DNA of 64,000 nt from VRUE01 sp963703235 (GCA_963703235.1 OY969802.1:1798001-1862000); one strand, 5' to 3'. Numbered from the stretch's first letter, positions 53,920 to 61,999 are shown. Numbers and translations are program-made. Notes: generated by a model from the letters alone, not told the origin.

Positions 53920-55106
53920 GCGCCGCGCCAGCGAGCGAGCACCGCCCCGGCGTCGCCTTCGCCGGCGTCTTCGCGGTCACCTTCTGCGGCCTGGTCGCGG
54001 TCGGCGCCGTGCTGCCGGTGCTGCCGCGCTTCGTGCACGGCCCGCTCGACGCCGGCAACGTCGCGGTCGGCGTGGTAATCGGCTCCTACGCGATCACCGG
54101 GCTCCTCCTTCGCCCCTTCGCCGGCCGCCTCGCCGACCGCCGCGGGCGCAGGACGACCGTGCTGCTGGGATTCGCCGTCGTCGCCGTCGCCGGCTTCCTC
54201 TACCTGCTCCCATTCGGCGTCCCGGGCCTGATCGCCGCCCGACTGCTGCTGGGGGCCGGCGAGGGGGCCGTCTTCACGGCGGGTTCGGCCTGGATCGTCG
54301 ACATCGCCCCGCCCGAGCGGCGCGGGCGGGTGATCGGGCTCTACGGGCTCGCCGTCTGGGCCGGGCTCAGCGTCGGGCCGCTGCTCGGCGAGCTGCTTCT
54401 CAGCGCCTCTGGCTACACCGCGGTCTGGCTCTTCGCCGGCGCGGCACCGCTCCTCGGAGCGTTGATCGCGCTGCGCCTGCCCGACCCTTTCCAACCAGTA
54501 GGCCACGCCGAGCAGCACCCCCTGATCGCCCGCGAGGCGCTCCGCCCCGGGATCGCGCTGGCACTGGCCTCGCTCGGTTACGCCACCGTCGCCTCCTTTG
54601 TCGTCCTCCACCTCGACGCGCGCGGCATCGGCCACGGGGCGACGGTCTTCGGCGCCTTCGCGACGATGGTGGTGCTGACGCGGCTGATCGGGGGCGACCT
54701 GCCGGACCGCGTCGGCCCGGCGCGGGTCGCGACCGCGGCGGCCGCGGTCGAGGCCGTCGGCCTGACGACGATGGGGCTTGCGCAGACCTTCACCGTTGCG
54801 ATCGCCGGCGCGCTGGCGATGGGCGCGGCCTTCTCCCTGCTCTACCCCTCGCTCTCGCTGATCGTCGTCGGCCGCGTCCCGGAGACGCGCCGCGGGGCCG
54901 CGCTGGGCACCTTCACCGCCTTCTTCGACGCCGGCATCGGCTTCGGCGCGCCGCTGGCCGGGCTGATGGCGGCGCTCGTCAGCTACGAGGGGGCCTTCCT
55001 CTTCTCAGCCGCGATCGCCCTCGTCTCGATGGCGACCATCGCCTTCACGATCTCCAGCCGCGGCCGCGAGCTTCTGACCCGCCCGGGGGGACGAGCCGTG
55101 AGTTGA
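53916..55106 (+). CDS. Major facilitator superfamily transporter
   Basis: 396 aa with about twelve membrane helices. Motif A-like GRLADRRGRRTTVLLGF between helices 2 and 3, and a related RRGAALGTFTAFFD in the second half. Resembles drug/metabolite efflux MFS proteins. Coupled to the HAD gene by ATGA; its stop codon lies within the terminator hairpin at 55090-55138. Confidence 0.88.
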   Translation: MSAAPASEHRPGVAFAGVFAVTFCGLVAVGAVLPVLPRFVHGPLDAGNVAVGVVIGSYAITGLLLRPFAGRLADRRGRRTTVLLGFAVVAVAGFLYLLPFGVPGLIAARLLLGAGEGAVFTAGSAWIVDIAPPERRGRVIGLYGLAVWAGLSVGPLLGELLLSASGYTAVWLFAGAAPLLGALIALRLPDPFQPVGHAEQHPLIAREALRPGIALALASLGYATVASFVVLHLDARGIGHGATVFGAFATMVVLTRLIGGDLPDRVGPARVATAAAAVEAVGLTTMGLAQTFTVAIAGALAMGAAFSLLYPSLSLIVVGRVPETRRGAALGTFTAFFDAGIGFGAPLAGLMAALVSYEGAFLFSAAIALVSMATIAFTISSRGRELLTRPGGRAVS

Positions 55107-55138
55107 GCACCCATAGGGTGTCTAACTCACGGCTCGTC
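55090..55138. terminator. Large bidirectional hairpin between convergent MFS and thioesterase genes
   Basis: GACGAGCCGTGAGTT (55090-55104) and AACTCACGGCTCGTC (55124-55138) form a perfect 15-bp stem, topped by an inner CACCC-ATA-GGGTG stem. It sits between convergent genes and includes the MFS stop codon. No T-tract follows on either side, so termination may rely on the long stem alone, as often seen in actinobacteria. Confidence 0.75.
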
Positions 55139-55156
55139 TCTCAGATTGCGCAGCGA

Positions 55157-55942
55157 TCAGTCGCGATCGGCGATTAGCAGGGTCTGGGCGGCGCGGCCGA
55201 TGCGGCCCTGCTCGTCGGAGAGGACGGACTCGGCGGTGCCGATCCCGCTGTGCTGCGGCAGGGTGACCGCGTCGACGCACACCCACTCGCCCTCAGGCAT
55301 CCGCTCCAGGTGAACGCTGAGGTCGACGTTGATGAAGACGTAACGGCTCCAGTCGAGAACCGCGCTGATCCCATTGCCGACGTCGGCGGCGACCAGCGTG
55401 CGCTGCAGAGGCGTCGGCTCCTCGCCGGCGACCAGATCGCAGCCCATCCGCATCCAGACCGTCGCCGGGCCGGGCTCGAGGAAGCCGCCGCCCACCGAGC
55501 GCCATTCCATCGCCGTGTGGTAGCCGACGTCCTGGCCGGTGGCGAAGAACTCGGGCCACGAGCCCTGCTCGGGGCCGGGTGGTGGATCGGGCGTGGAGAG
55601 GACGTCGGTGGGGATCTCGATCAGCCTGGTGCGCAGGCGCCAGGCACGCGCCCGCATCAGCTCGCCGTCGTCGCCGGAGAGCGTCGCCTCAACCATCTGC
55701 ACGCTGCGGCCCGGCCGCACCACCTCCGCCTCGACCCGAACCGGTCCGATCGGTACCGGCTTGAGGATCTCGAAGGTGACCCGCCCGACTTGGAAGCCCT
55801 CGGCCCCATCCACCCGCTCGATCTCTCTTCCAAGCAAAGCTGACGGGGGACCGGCATGCTGCGCACCGGGGTCCCACGGCCCGCGCGTCAGCTCGGTAGC
55901 TATATAGCCATCGCCGTCGGTCTCATAGAACGCTTCTGGCAC
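55157..55942 (-). CDS. Acyl-CoA thioesterase-like protein (double hotdog)
   Basis: 261 aa from the GTG at 55942, with TACGAT (55955-55950) 7 nt upstream, indicating a leaderless start; a longer frame to 56059 only translates the inverted repeat. Two hotdog-like halves: RGPWDPGAQHAGPPSALLGREIE with FEILKPVPIGPVRVEAEV, and a second with VWMRMGCDLVAGEEPTPLQRTLVAADVGNG and HLERMPEGEWVCVDA. Typical of the thioesterase-like superfamily (TesB-related). Substrate unknown. Divergent from msrB. Confidence 0.82.
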   Translation of the reverse strand: MPEAFYETDGDGYIATELTRGPWDPGAQHAGPPSALLGREIERVDGAEGFQVGRVTFEILKPVPIGPVRVEAEVVRPGRSVQMVEATLSGDDGELMRARAWRLRTRLIEIPTDVLSTPDPPPGPEQGSWPEFFATGQDVGYHTAMEWRSVGGGFLEPGPATVWMRMGCDLVAGEEPTPLQRTLVAADVGNGISAVLDWSRYVFINVDLSVHLERMPEGEWVCVDAVTLPQHSGIGTAESVLSDEQGRIGRAAQTLLIADRD

Positions 55943-55955
55943 GGCGCGGATCGTA

Positions 55956-56083
55956 AGGGCGTCGGGAGTCGTCTCGACAGTGCGTCGCGAAGCGGGCACC
56001 GCAGAGAGGTTCCCGCCGCGAAGCGGCAGCAGATTCGTCGCCGAAGGCGACATCGGCACTGTCGAGACGACTCCCGACGCCCT
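55956..56083. repeat. 28-bp perfect inverted repeat carrying twin promoters of thioesterase and msrB genes
   Basis: 55956-55983 is the exact reverse complement of 56056-56083, with a 72-bp centre. On each side the arm leads straight into a TANNNT -10: TACGAT (55955-55950) 7 nt before the thioesterase GTG, and TACCCT (56085-56090) 6 nt before the msrB ATG. Each arm holds a -35-like TGTCGAG. The two genes therefore have duplicated, oppositely oriented promoter halves. Confidence 0.85.
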
Positions 56084-56096
56084 CTACCCTTCGTAC

Positions 56097-56492
56097 ATGC
56101 CGAAAGTCAAGAAGACCGACGCCGAGTGGCGCCAGCAGCTGACGCCCGAGCAGTACGAGATCACGCGGCAGGCCGGCACCGAGCGCGCCTTCGCCGGCCC
56201 CTACGTCGACGAGAAGGGCAAGGGGATGTACCGCTGCGTCGGCTGCGGCACGGAGCTGTTCTCCTCGGACACGAAGTTCGACTCGGGGACGGGCTGGCCC
56301 AGCTTCACCGAGCCGGTCAACCTCGAGCACGTCGAGCTGCGGCCCGACAACAGCCTCTTCATGCGCCGCACCGAGGTCGTCTGCAAGCACTGCGACGCCC
56401 ACCTCGGCCACGTCTTCGAGGACGGCCCCCCGGAGCACGGCGGCCAGCGCTACTGCATCAACGGCTGCGCCCTTAGGTTCGACAGCGAGTAG
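56097..56492 (+). CDS. msrB: Peptide methionine-(R)-S-oxide reductase
   Basis: 131 aa from the ATG at 56097 (MPKVKKTDAEW); leaderless-type start. Two CxxC zinc pairs (Cys47/Cys50 and Cys96/Cys99), TGWPSFTEP, and catalytic Cys120 in RYCINGCALRF. Reduces the R-sulfoxide of methionine in oxidised proteins. A resolving Cys may be Cys124, only four residues away. No msrA nearby. Confidence 0.95.
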   Translation: MPKVKKTDAEWRQQLTPEQYEITRQAGTERAFAGPYVDEKGKGMYRCVGCGTELFSSDTKFDSGTGWPSFTEPVNLEHVELRPDNSLFMRRTEVVCKHCDAHLGHVFEDGPPEHGGQRYCINGCALRFDSE

Positions 56493-56505
56493 GGCGCCGG
56501 GGGCC

Positions 56506-57159
56506 CTATTTAATGCCTCCGCCTGCCCCCAGGTAGCTGAAGCGAACCGCGAGCGCGACCGCCTCGGTCCGCGTGTCTACCTCGAGCTTGGCGATCGCGT
56601 TGCGGACGTGGGTGTGGACGGTCGCCGGGCTCAGCTCGAGCCTGGTGCCGATGTCTTTCACCCGCAGGCCCTCCGCCAGGAGGTCGAGGATCTGCCGCTC
56701 GCGCGGTGAGAGGTCGAGCAGCTTCTCGACCTCCGAGGGCTTGCCGCCGGCGAAGTCGCCGCCGAGGAAGGTGCCGCCTTCGGTCACCGCTTTGACGGCG
56801 CGGGCGATGTCCTCGGCCGGAGCCGACTTGAGCACGTAGCCGGAGGCGCCGGCCCGCAGCGCCAACGCCAGCAGGTCGGGCTGGGCGTGGGCGGTGAAGA
56901 TGATGATCTTCGTTTTCGGCCGCGCCTTGAGGACCTCCTTGGTGGCCTCGATGCCGTCGCGTTTGGGCAGCTCGACGTCGATGATGAGGACGTCGGGCTC
57001 CAGTTCCTTGACGACCTCGACCACGTCGCGGCCGTTCGCGGCCTCGCCGACGATCTGCAGCGCGTTCGAGTTGGCCATCCGCGACTTGATCGCCTCGCGG
57101 ACGATCTCGTGGTCGTCGCAGAGAACCACCCGCCTGGGATCCCGCACGCTCGCGCTCAT
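56506..57159 (-). CDS. NarL/FixJ (LuxR-type) response regulator
   Basis: 217 aa. Receiver with Asp15/Asp16, phospho-Asp61 (VLIIDVELPKRDG), and a LuxR HTH (about 150-208: LSPRERQILDLLAEGLRVKDIGTRLELSPATVHTHV written in parts). No histidine kinase adjacent. Its ATG overlaps the serS stop (ATGA), an unexpected coupling of a signalling regulator to a translation gene. Confidence 0.9.
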   Translation of the reverse strand: MSASVRDPRRVVLCDDHEIVREAIKSRMANSNALQIVGEAANGRDVVEVVKELEPDVLIIDVELPKRDGIEATKEVLKARPKTKIIIFTAHAQPDLLALALRAGASGYVLKSAPAEDIARAVKAVTEGGTFLGGDFAGGKPSEVEKLLDLSPRERQILDLLAEGLRVKDIGTRLELSPATVHTHVRNAIAKLEVDTRTEAVALAVRFSYLGAGGGIK

Positions 57160-58427
57160 GCTGGGCCGATCTTCTCAGGGGCACCGTAGGGATGCAAAGT
57201 ATTAGGTAGCGTGAAACTCCCGTCGCGTTCCTGGCGGTTCTCGATCAGCGCGATCATCGTTCTCCCCACGGCCACTGCCGTGCCATTGAGCGTGTGCACC
57301 ATCTGCGGTGCTTCGTTATCGGCAGCCCGATACCTACAACTGAGGCGGCGCGCCTGGTAGTCGGTCGTGTTGGAGCAGGAGGTCAGCTCGCGGTAGCGCT
57401 CCTGGCTCGGGATCCAGGCCTCGCAGTCGTACTTCTTCGCCGCCGGGGCGCCGAGATCGCCGGCGGCGACGTTGACGACCCGGTAGGGAATCTCCAGCTC
57501 GGCGAGGATGCGCTCCTCGATCGCCAGCAGGCGCTCGTGCTCCGCCGCCGACTCGGTGGGCTCGACGAACGAGAACATCTCCACCTTGTCGAACTGGTGG
57601 ACGCGGAAGATGCCGCGGGTGTCGCGGCCGGCGGCGCCGGCCTCGCGGCGGAAGCAGGTGGAGAAGCCGGCGTAGCGCAGCGGCAGCTGCTCGGCCGCGA
57701 GGATCTGGTCGGCGTGCAGGGCCGCCAGCGAGACCTCGGAGGTGCCGACGAGGAACAGCTCGTCCTTGGGGATCTCGTAGATCTGGTCGCGGTCGCCGGG
57801 CAGGAAGCCGGTGCCGTAGAGCGCCTCCTCGCGGACGAGGACGGGCGGGACCACCGGCTCGTGGCCCTCGCCGCGGACGAGGTCGATCGCGAAGCGGACC
57901 AGGGCCAACTCGAGCAGCACCAGATCGCCCTTCAGGTAGGCGAAGCGCGAGCCGGAGAGCCGCGCCGCTGCCTCGATCTCGATCAGGCCCAGCTCGGTGC
58001 CGATCTCGAGGTGGTCGCGGGGCTCGAAGTCGAAGCTGGGCCGCTCCCCGACCTCGCGCAGGACGACCGCGTCCTCCTCCGTCATCCCCTCCGGCGCGCC
58101 GGGGTCGGGCAGATTGGGCAGGGTCGCCGCGACCCGCTCGAGATCGGCCTCGACGCAGTCCAGCTCCGCTTTGCCGACCTCGATCTTCTCCTTCAGGGCC
58201 TGCACCTGGGCCATCTCCTCGGCCGCCTCGCCGCCCTGCTGCTTGGCTTCGCCGATCTTCTTAGAGAGCGCCTTGCGCTCGGCCTGGGCGCCCTCGATCT
58301 CGGGCAGCAGCTGGCGGCGGCGGGCGTCGAGGTCGAGCAGCTCGTCGACCTGCTCGGCGGCGCCGCGACGGGCGAGCGCCGCCTTGACCCGCTCGGGGTC
58401 GGAGCGGATCAGCTTCAGGTCGAGCAT
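57156..58427 (-). CDS. serS: Seryl-tRNA synthetase
   Basis: 423 aa. N-terminal coiled-coil tRNA arm (about 25-105), class II motif 2 (FRREAGAAGRDTRGIFRVHQF) and motif 3 (LNGTAVAVGRTMIALIENRQ), and TSEVSLAALH for the serine pocket. Charges tRNA-Ser (and tRNA-Sec). Ends overlapping the response regulator start. Preceded on the same strand by the cytochrome c gene 12 bp downstream of its position on the map. Confidence 0.95.
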   Translation of the reverse strand: MLDLKLIRSDPERVKAALARRGAAEQVDELLDLDARRRQLLPEIEGAQAERKALSKKIGEAKQQGGEAAEEMAQVQALKEKIEVGKAELDCVEADLERVAATLPNLPDPGAPEGMTEEDAVVLREVGERPSFDFEPRDHLEIGTELGLIEIEAAARLSGSRFAYLKGDLVLLELALVRFAIDLVRGEGHEPVVPPVLVREEALYGTGFLPGDRDQIYEIPKDELFLVGTSEVSLAALHADQILAAEQLPLRYAGFSTCFRREAGAAGRDTRGIFRVHQFDKVEMFSFVEPTESAAEHERLLAIEERILAELEIPYRVVNVAAGDLGAPAAKKYDCEAWIPSQERYRELTSCSNTTDYQARRLSCRYRAADNEAPQMVHTLNGTAVAVGRTMIALIENRQERDGSFTLPNTLHPYGAPEKIGPA

Positions 58428-58439
58428 CGGCAGCAGAGG

Positions 58440-58838
58440 TTAGGGCCCAGGCTGGCCGGGACGCGGCGATTCTTCGGCGTCCTTGCCGGAGTACTCGGCG
58501 ACGAAGCGGGCCAGCGCTTCGGCCTCCTCGCCGACGACGATGTTCTGGGGCATGATCGCGCCGGAGAAGCCGCCGTTCTGGATCGCGAAGAGAGCGTCTT
58601 CATAGGTCTCGGTTCGCTGGTCGAGGTTCGGCCCCTGCGTACGGGTGCTGCGGTTGCCGGTTCCCTGCGTGCCGGCGGCGCTCAGCGTGTGGCAGCCGGA
58701 GCAGTGGGTGGCGAAGATCACCGCCCCGTTGTAGTCGGGATCGTCCTCGGAGAGAGAGATCCCTTCCTCGCCGAAGCCGCAGGCGGCCAGGGCGAGGGCG
58801 GCCGCGATGGCCAGCGCTATGGCTAGAGCAGGTCGCAC
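58440..58838 (-). CDS. Cytochrome c lipoprotein
   Basis: 132 aa from the GTG at 58838; TATGAT (58853-58848) lies 9 nt upstream, so leaderless. Signal with lipobox LAAC (Cys20), haem-binding CSGCH (Cys46-His50), and an axial Met candidate in SGAIMPQN. A class I c-type cytochrome anchored by lipid outside the membrane, probably an electron carrier to a terminal oxidase. An open frame extending to 59354 is antisense to the flavin reductase and rejected. serS starts 12 bp further along the transcript. Confidence 0.88.
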   Translation of the reverse strand: MRPALAIALAIAAALALAACGFGEEGISLSEDDPDYNGAVIFATHCSGCHTLSAAGTQGTGNRSTRTQGPNLDQRTETYEDALFAIQNGGFSGAIMPQNIVVGEEAEALARFVAEYSGKDAEESPRPGQPGP

Positions 58839-58847
58839 GCGGCGAGG

Positions 58848-58857
58848 ATCATATTGT
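58848..58857. promoter_or_regulatory. Overlapping divergent -10 boxes
   Basis: On the minus strand TATGAT (58853-58848) is 9 nt before the cytochrome c GTG. On the plus strand TATTGT (58852-58857) is 9 nt before the ATG of the leader ORF. The two hexamers share two bases, so polymerase can probably occupy only one at a time. Confidence 0.55.
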
Positions 58858-58866
58858 CTGGCCTCG

Positions 58867-58908
58867 ATGACCGAATCCCGAGCCCCGCGCGTCGAGCGGG
58901 CGCCGTGA
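58867..58908 (+). CDS. 13-residue leader ORF overlapping the flavin reductase start
   Basis: Reads MTESRAPRVERAP then TGA. The TGA overlaps the GTG of the flavin reductase (GTGA). The ATG lies 9 nt after TATTGT with no Shine-Dalgarno, so it would be the natural leaderless start, with the reductase reached by coupled reinitiation. Alternative: the GTG is used directly through a weak GAGCGGG. Confidence 0.5.
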   Translation: MTESRAPRVERAP

Positions 58909-59381
58909 GCACCCCGGACCCAGCCAGCTTCCGCAGCGCGATGGCGGCGCTGCCGACCGGGGTCACGGTGGTCAGCGCCACCGGTCCGGACGGGCCGGCC
59001 GGGGCGACGACGAACGCTGTCTCCTCGCTCTCGATCGAGCCGATGCTGATGCTCGCCTGTCTCGACCGCGGCTCCCGCACCCTGCTCGCGGTGCAGGCGG
59101 CCAATCGCTTCGGGGTCAGCGTCCTGCACGCCGGCCAGGAGGAGATCGCCCGCGCCTTCGCGACCAAGGCGCCGGTGGCGGACAAGTGGGAGGGCATCGG
59201 CTGGAGCGAGCGCGACGGCATCCCGGCGATCGACGGCGCCCTCGCCTGGGTCGCCTGCGACCTGCGCGACGTGATCGCCGGCGGCGACCACGTGATCGTC
59301 ACCGGCGAGGTCCGCGACCTGGCGAGCGCCGAGGGCGACCCGCTCGTCTTCCACCGCGGCGAGTACCGGCCGCTGGGCTGA
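58905..59381 (+). CDS. Flavin reductase-like domain protein
   Basis: 158 aa from the GTG at 58905. Typical flavin reductase split-barrel sequence: MAALPTGVTVVSATGPDGPAG, TTNAVSSLSIEPMLMLACLDRGSRTL, FGVSVLHAGQEEIARAFA and GGDHVIVTGEVRDL. Reduces FMN or FAD with NAD(P)H, usually supplying a partner monooxygenase; none is adjacent. Confidence 0.88.
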   Translation: MSTPDPASFRSAMAALPTGVTVVSATGPDGPAGATTNAVSSLSIEPMLMLACLDRGSRTLLAVQAANRFGVSVLHAGQEEIARAFATKAPVADKWEGIGWSERDGIPAIDGALAWVACDLRDVIAGGDHVIVTGEVRDLASAEGDPLVFHRGEYRPLG

Positions 59382-59408
59382 GGCGGGCGACCCGGGCGAC
59401 CCCTGCCG

Positions 59409-59801
59409 CTAGTCCTGGCCGGCGCGGTGACAGACGGCCTCGATGTTGTTGCCGTCGGGATCGAGGACGAAGGCGCCGTAGTAACCGGGGTGGTAGATCG
59501 GGCGACGGCCGGGAGGCCCGTTGTCGGTGCCGCCAGCCGCCACGGCGGCGGCGTGGAAGGCGTCGACCTGCTCCGTCGTGCGAACGCCGAAGGCGACGTG
59601 CGTGCCGTGGACCGGCGGGCGGCCGCGGGAGCCGATCCAAAAGAACGGCTTCGGCCCCTGCTCGGTCTCCTTGCCGAAGCCGGCGGCGGTCCCCTCGACC
59701 GGTTCCATCAGCAGGCCGATCCCGAGCGGCTCCAGCGCTCGCTCGTAGAACGCCCTGCTGCGCTCGAAGTCGCTGACCTCGATGCCCATGTGGTCGATCA
59801 C
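59409..59801 (-). CDS. VOC-family (glyoxalase/dioxygenase fold) protein
   Basis: 130 aa from the GTG at 59801; TAGGGT (59814-59809) lies 7 nt upstream, favouring this start over a GTG 9 bp earlier or the long frame to 60041. IDHMGIEVSDFERSRAFYERAL, THVAFGVRTTEQVDAFH and DPDGNNIEAVCH give the metal ligands (His4, His, Glu) of the vicinal oxygen chelate fold. Substrate unknown. Confidence 0.85.
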   Translation of the reverse strand: MIDHMGIEVSDFERSRAFYERALEPLGIGLLMEPVEGTAAGFGKETEQGPKPFFWIGSRGRPPVHGTHVAFGVRTTEQVDAFHAAAVAAGGTDNGPPGRRPIYHPGYYGAFVLDPDGNNIEAVCHRAGQD

Positions 59802-59808
59802 GGGTGCC

Positions 59809-59866
59809 ACCCTACTGCCCCAAAACCGATGCCGGCGACCCATGCAAGGCGCAGCGAAAGTACGCT
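59809..59866. promoter_or_regulatory. Divergent leaderless-type promoters of the VOC and DUF4383 genes
   Basis: Minus strand TAGGGT (59814-59809) is 7 nt before the VOC GTG. Plus strand TACGCT (59861-59866) is 8 nt before the ATG at 59875. Confidence 0.5.
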
Positions 59867-59874
59867 TTGCGGCG

Positions 59875-60306
59875 ATGGAGGCGGCGGCGACGACGCGGGA
59901 GCCATGGACCTTCGCCCAGAAGGCGGTCGTCGTGCTGGCGGCGCTGCAGCTGCTCTGGGCGACGGCGGGGCTGATCGCCGAGCCGAGCATCGACTTCGGC
60001 GAGGACGCGGTCACCGAGCGGGTGCTCGGGGTCGACTTCAACGGCGTCCACGCGCTCTCCGGCTTCCTCCTCTTCCTGCCCGCCTTCTACTTCGCCCTGC
60101 GACCTAAGTGGGCGCTCTACTACGCGATCTACGTCGCCGCCGCCCTGATCTCGACCGGGATCTGGGCGCTCTTCTCCACCCAGCCGGCCTGGGTCTTCAC
60201 CTTCCCCAACAACTCGGCGGACGGCGTCTTCCACATCGTCACCGGCGTCGCCTTCGCCATCATCGCCGCGATCCAGCTCGGCCTGGACCGGCAACCCGAT
60301 CGCTGA
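59875..60306 (+). CDS. DUF4383-like membrane protein
   Basis: 143 aa from the ATG at 59875 (MEAAATTREPWTF). Four membrane segments. FNGVHALSGFLLFLPAF and SADGVFHIVTGVAFAIIA match the DUF4383 pattern of small actinobacterial membrane proteins. Function unknown. Confidence 0.75.
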   Translation: MEAAATTREPWTFAQKAVVVLAALQLLWATAGLIAEPSIDFGEDAVTERVLGVDFNGVHALSGFLLFLPAFYFALRPKWALYYAIYVAAALISTGIWALFSTQPAWVFTFPNNSADGVFHIVTGVAFAIIAAIQLGLDRQPDR

Positions 60307-60372
60307 GTTCGCCTTTAGCCGCGCTATCCGCGGGAAAACGCAAACTCAGCGGGGGGCTGCGCCCAAGCCCGC

Positions 60373-60807
60373 CTAAAAGGCGGTGCTGGTGCCGGCGGCG
60401 CGGAGGCCGAGGAAGAGGATCACGCCGCAGCTGACGGCCATGATCCCCATCTCGCGGCGGACGATGGCGAGGGCGAGGGATTGCTGACGTTCCGCGGGGA
60501 GGGATTCGAAGTCGAGGTCGCCCAGCTCGCGCTCGGCGGCGCCGGCGCGGGCGCCCTCGGCGAGGAAGGAGACGAGCAGGGGGAGGATGCCGTAGAGGTA
60601 GTGGATGTCGCTGCTGGCTTCGCGACCGCTGAAGACGAGCAGGCCGCCGAGCAGGGCCTGCAGGAAGACGGCGACCTGGGCCGCGCGAAGCAGATACCAG
60701 AAGGGAACGGAAGGGCGATCGCGGAGCCAGGCGATGCCGCCGAAGGCGAAGGCGAGCAGGTTGAGGACGATCAGTCCGACGCCGACTACGAGGTGCACCT
60801 CCGGCAT
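60373..60807 (-). CDS. Hypothetical four-helix membrane protein
   Basis: 144 aa, ATG at 60807 with a GGGAGGAA Shine-Dalgarno. Membrane segments about 5-27, 40-60, 67-85 and 118-138. A HYLYGILPLLVSF segment lies in the third. Divergent from the nuo operon. Could have a respiratory role by context only. Confidence 0.7.
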   Translation of the reverse strand: MPEVHLVVGVGLIVLNLLAFAFGGIAWLRDRPSVPFWYLLRAAQVAVFLQALLGGLLVFSGREASSDIHYLYGILPLLVSFLAEGARAGAAERELGDLDFESLPAERQQSLALAIVRREMGIMAVSCGVILFLGLRAAGTSTAF

Positions 60808-60915
60808 CGCCCTATTTCCTCCCGAAAGGGTCGGGATTCCGCTTGCTGATGCGGAAAATCACTATGTAGCAAGTTGTCACAAGGTGGGTGTATAACAGCG
60901 GTTACACGCGGATCG

Positions 60916-60935
60916 CGCGGGTGCTGGTGCCCGCG
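60916..60935 (+). promoter_or_regulatory. Hairpin in the nuo leader
   Basis: CGCGGG (60916-60921) and CCCGCG (60930-60935) with an 8-nt loop, 27 nt before the nuoA ATG in the 155-bp gap. May affect leader stability; no clear -10 seen for nuoA. Confidence 0.3.
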
Positions 60936-60962
60936 TGCTGCCACCGCGCGTGAGACCTCCGA

Positions 60963-61340
60963 ATGCTGAAGAGCTACCTGCCGATACTCGTCTTTGCCTT
61001 CTTGGGCCTGACCGTGGGCACCGCCTTCGTGCTGCTCAACCACGTGATCGGGCCGAAGCGGTCGCGGCGGCCGACCGCGGCGAGCCGGCGCCAGGGCGAG
61101 CCGTACGAGTCCGGCATCCCGGTCAGCCCCTCGCACGGACTGCGCTTCGGCGTCAGCTTCTACCTGATCGCGATGCTCTTCATCCTCTTCGACATCGAGG
61201 TGGTGTTCCTCTTCCCGATCGGGGTGATCCTGAAGGACGCCGACAGCCTCTTCGTGCTCGGCGAGCTGGTCGTCTTCGTCGTCCTGCTGCTGGTCGCCTT
61301 CGTCTACGTCTGGCGGAAGGGAGCGCTGGATTGGAGGTAG
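60963..61340 (+). CDS. nuoA: NADH-quinone oxidoreductase subunit A
   Basis: 125 aa. Three membrane helices, YESGIPV loop (the family's YECG loop with Ser for Cys) and FDIEVVFLFPIGV in helix 2. Membrane subunit of complex I near the quinone site. First gene of nuoA-B-C-D-E. Confidence 0.93.
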   Translation: MLKSYLPILVFAFLGLTVGTAFVLLNHVIGPKRSRRPTAASRRQGEPYESGIPVSPSHGLRFGVSFYLIAMLFILFDIEVVFLFPIGVILKDADSLFVLGELVVFVVLLLVAFVYVWRKGALDWR

Positions 61341-61351
61341 AGCGACAGACG

Positions 61352-61999
61352 ATGCGCGAGCGCCAGCTGCGCGCCCGCGACATGCTGCGCGGCGACCTCG
61401 AGGGCGAGGAGCTGGAGCGCTATGTCGAGGAGCGGGTGGTGATGACCAACTTCGAGAAAATGCTCGGCTGGGCGCGGGCCAACTCCTGCTTCCCGCTCAC
61501 CTTCGGGCTCGCCTGCTGCGCGATCGAGGCCCCGATCTCGCTGGTCACCGCGCGCTATGACCTGGCCCGCTTCGGGGCGGAGGCGCTGCGGGCCTCGCCG
61601 CGGCAGGCCGACATGATCATCCTCTCGGGCCGGGTCTCGATCAAGATGGCGCCAGTCGTCCGCCGCCTCTACGACCAGATGCTGGAGCCGAAGTGGGCGA
61701 TCTCGATGGGTGCCTGCTCCTCCAGCGGCGGCATGTTCTCCAACTACGCGGTGGTGCAGGGCGCCGACAAGTTCATGCCGATCGACCTCCACATCCCCGG
61801 CTGCCCGCCGCGGCCGGAGGCGGTCCTCTACGGCTTCACCAAGCTGCAGCGCAAGATCATGGGCAGCCCCGACCAGGGCTGGCGCCAGCGCTACGACGCC
61901 GCCGGCACCGAGGAGTGGGCCCGCAGCGGGCCGCGCAGCGGGCCGAGCGCAGCGGAGGCGGATGCGTACGAGCGCACCAGGGAGCTGATCCGTGCCTGA
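61352..61999 (+). CDS. nuoB: NADH-quinone oxidoreductase subunit B
   Basis: 215 aa from the ATG at 61352; GGAGG lies 14 nt upstream, at the end of nuoA (a TTG at 61331 is possible). N2 cluster ligands: ACCAIE (Cys55/Cys56), MGACSSSGG and PGCPPRPE. Bears the terminal 4Fe-4S cluster. Extra C-terminal Ser/Arg/Glu tail. Overlaps nuoC by 8 bp. Confidence 0.94.
   Translation: MRERQLRARDMLRGDLEGEELERYVEERVVMTNFEKMLGWARANSCFPLTFGLACCAIEAPISLVTARYDLARFGAEALRASPRQADMIILSGRVSIKMAPVVRRLYDQMLEPKWAISMGACSSSGGMFSNYAVVQGADKFMPIDLHIPGCPPRPEAVLYGFTKLQRKIMGSPDQGWRQRYDAAGTEEWARSGPRSGPSAAEADAYERTRELIRA

Noticed and set aside
58839..59354. Long N-terminal extension of cytochrome c
   Set aside because: Antisense to flavin reductase; signal peptide and lipobox begin right at the GTG 58838.
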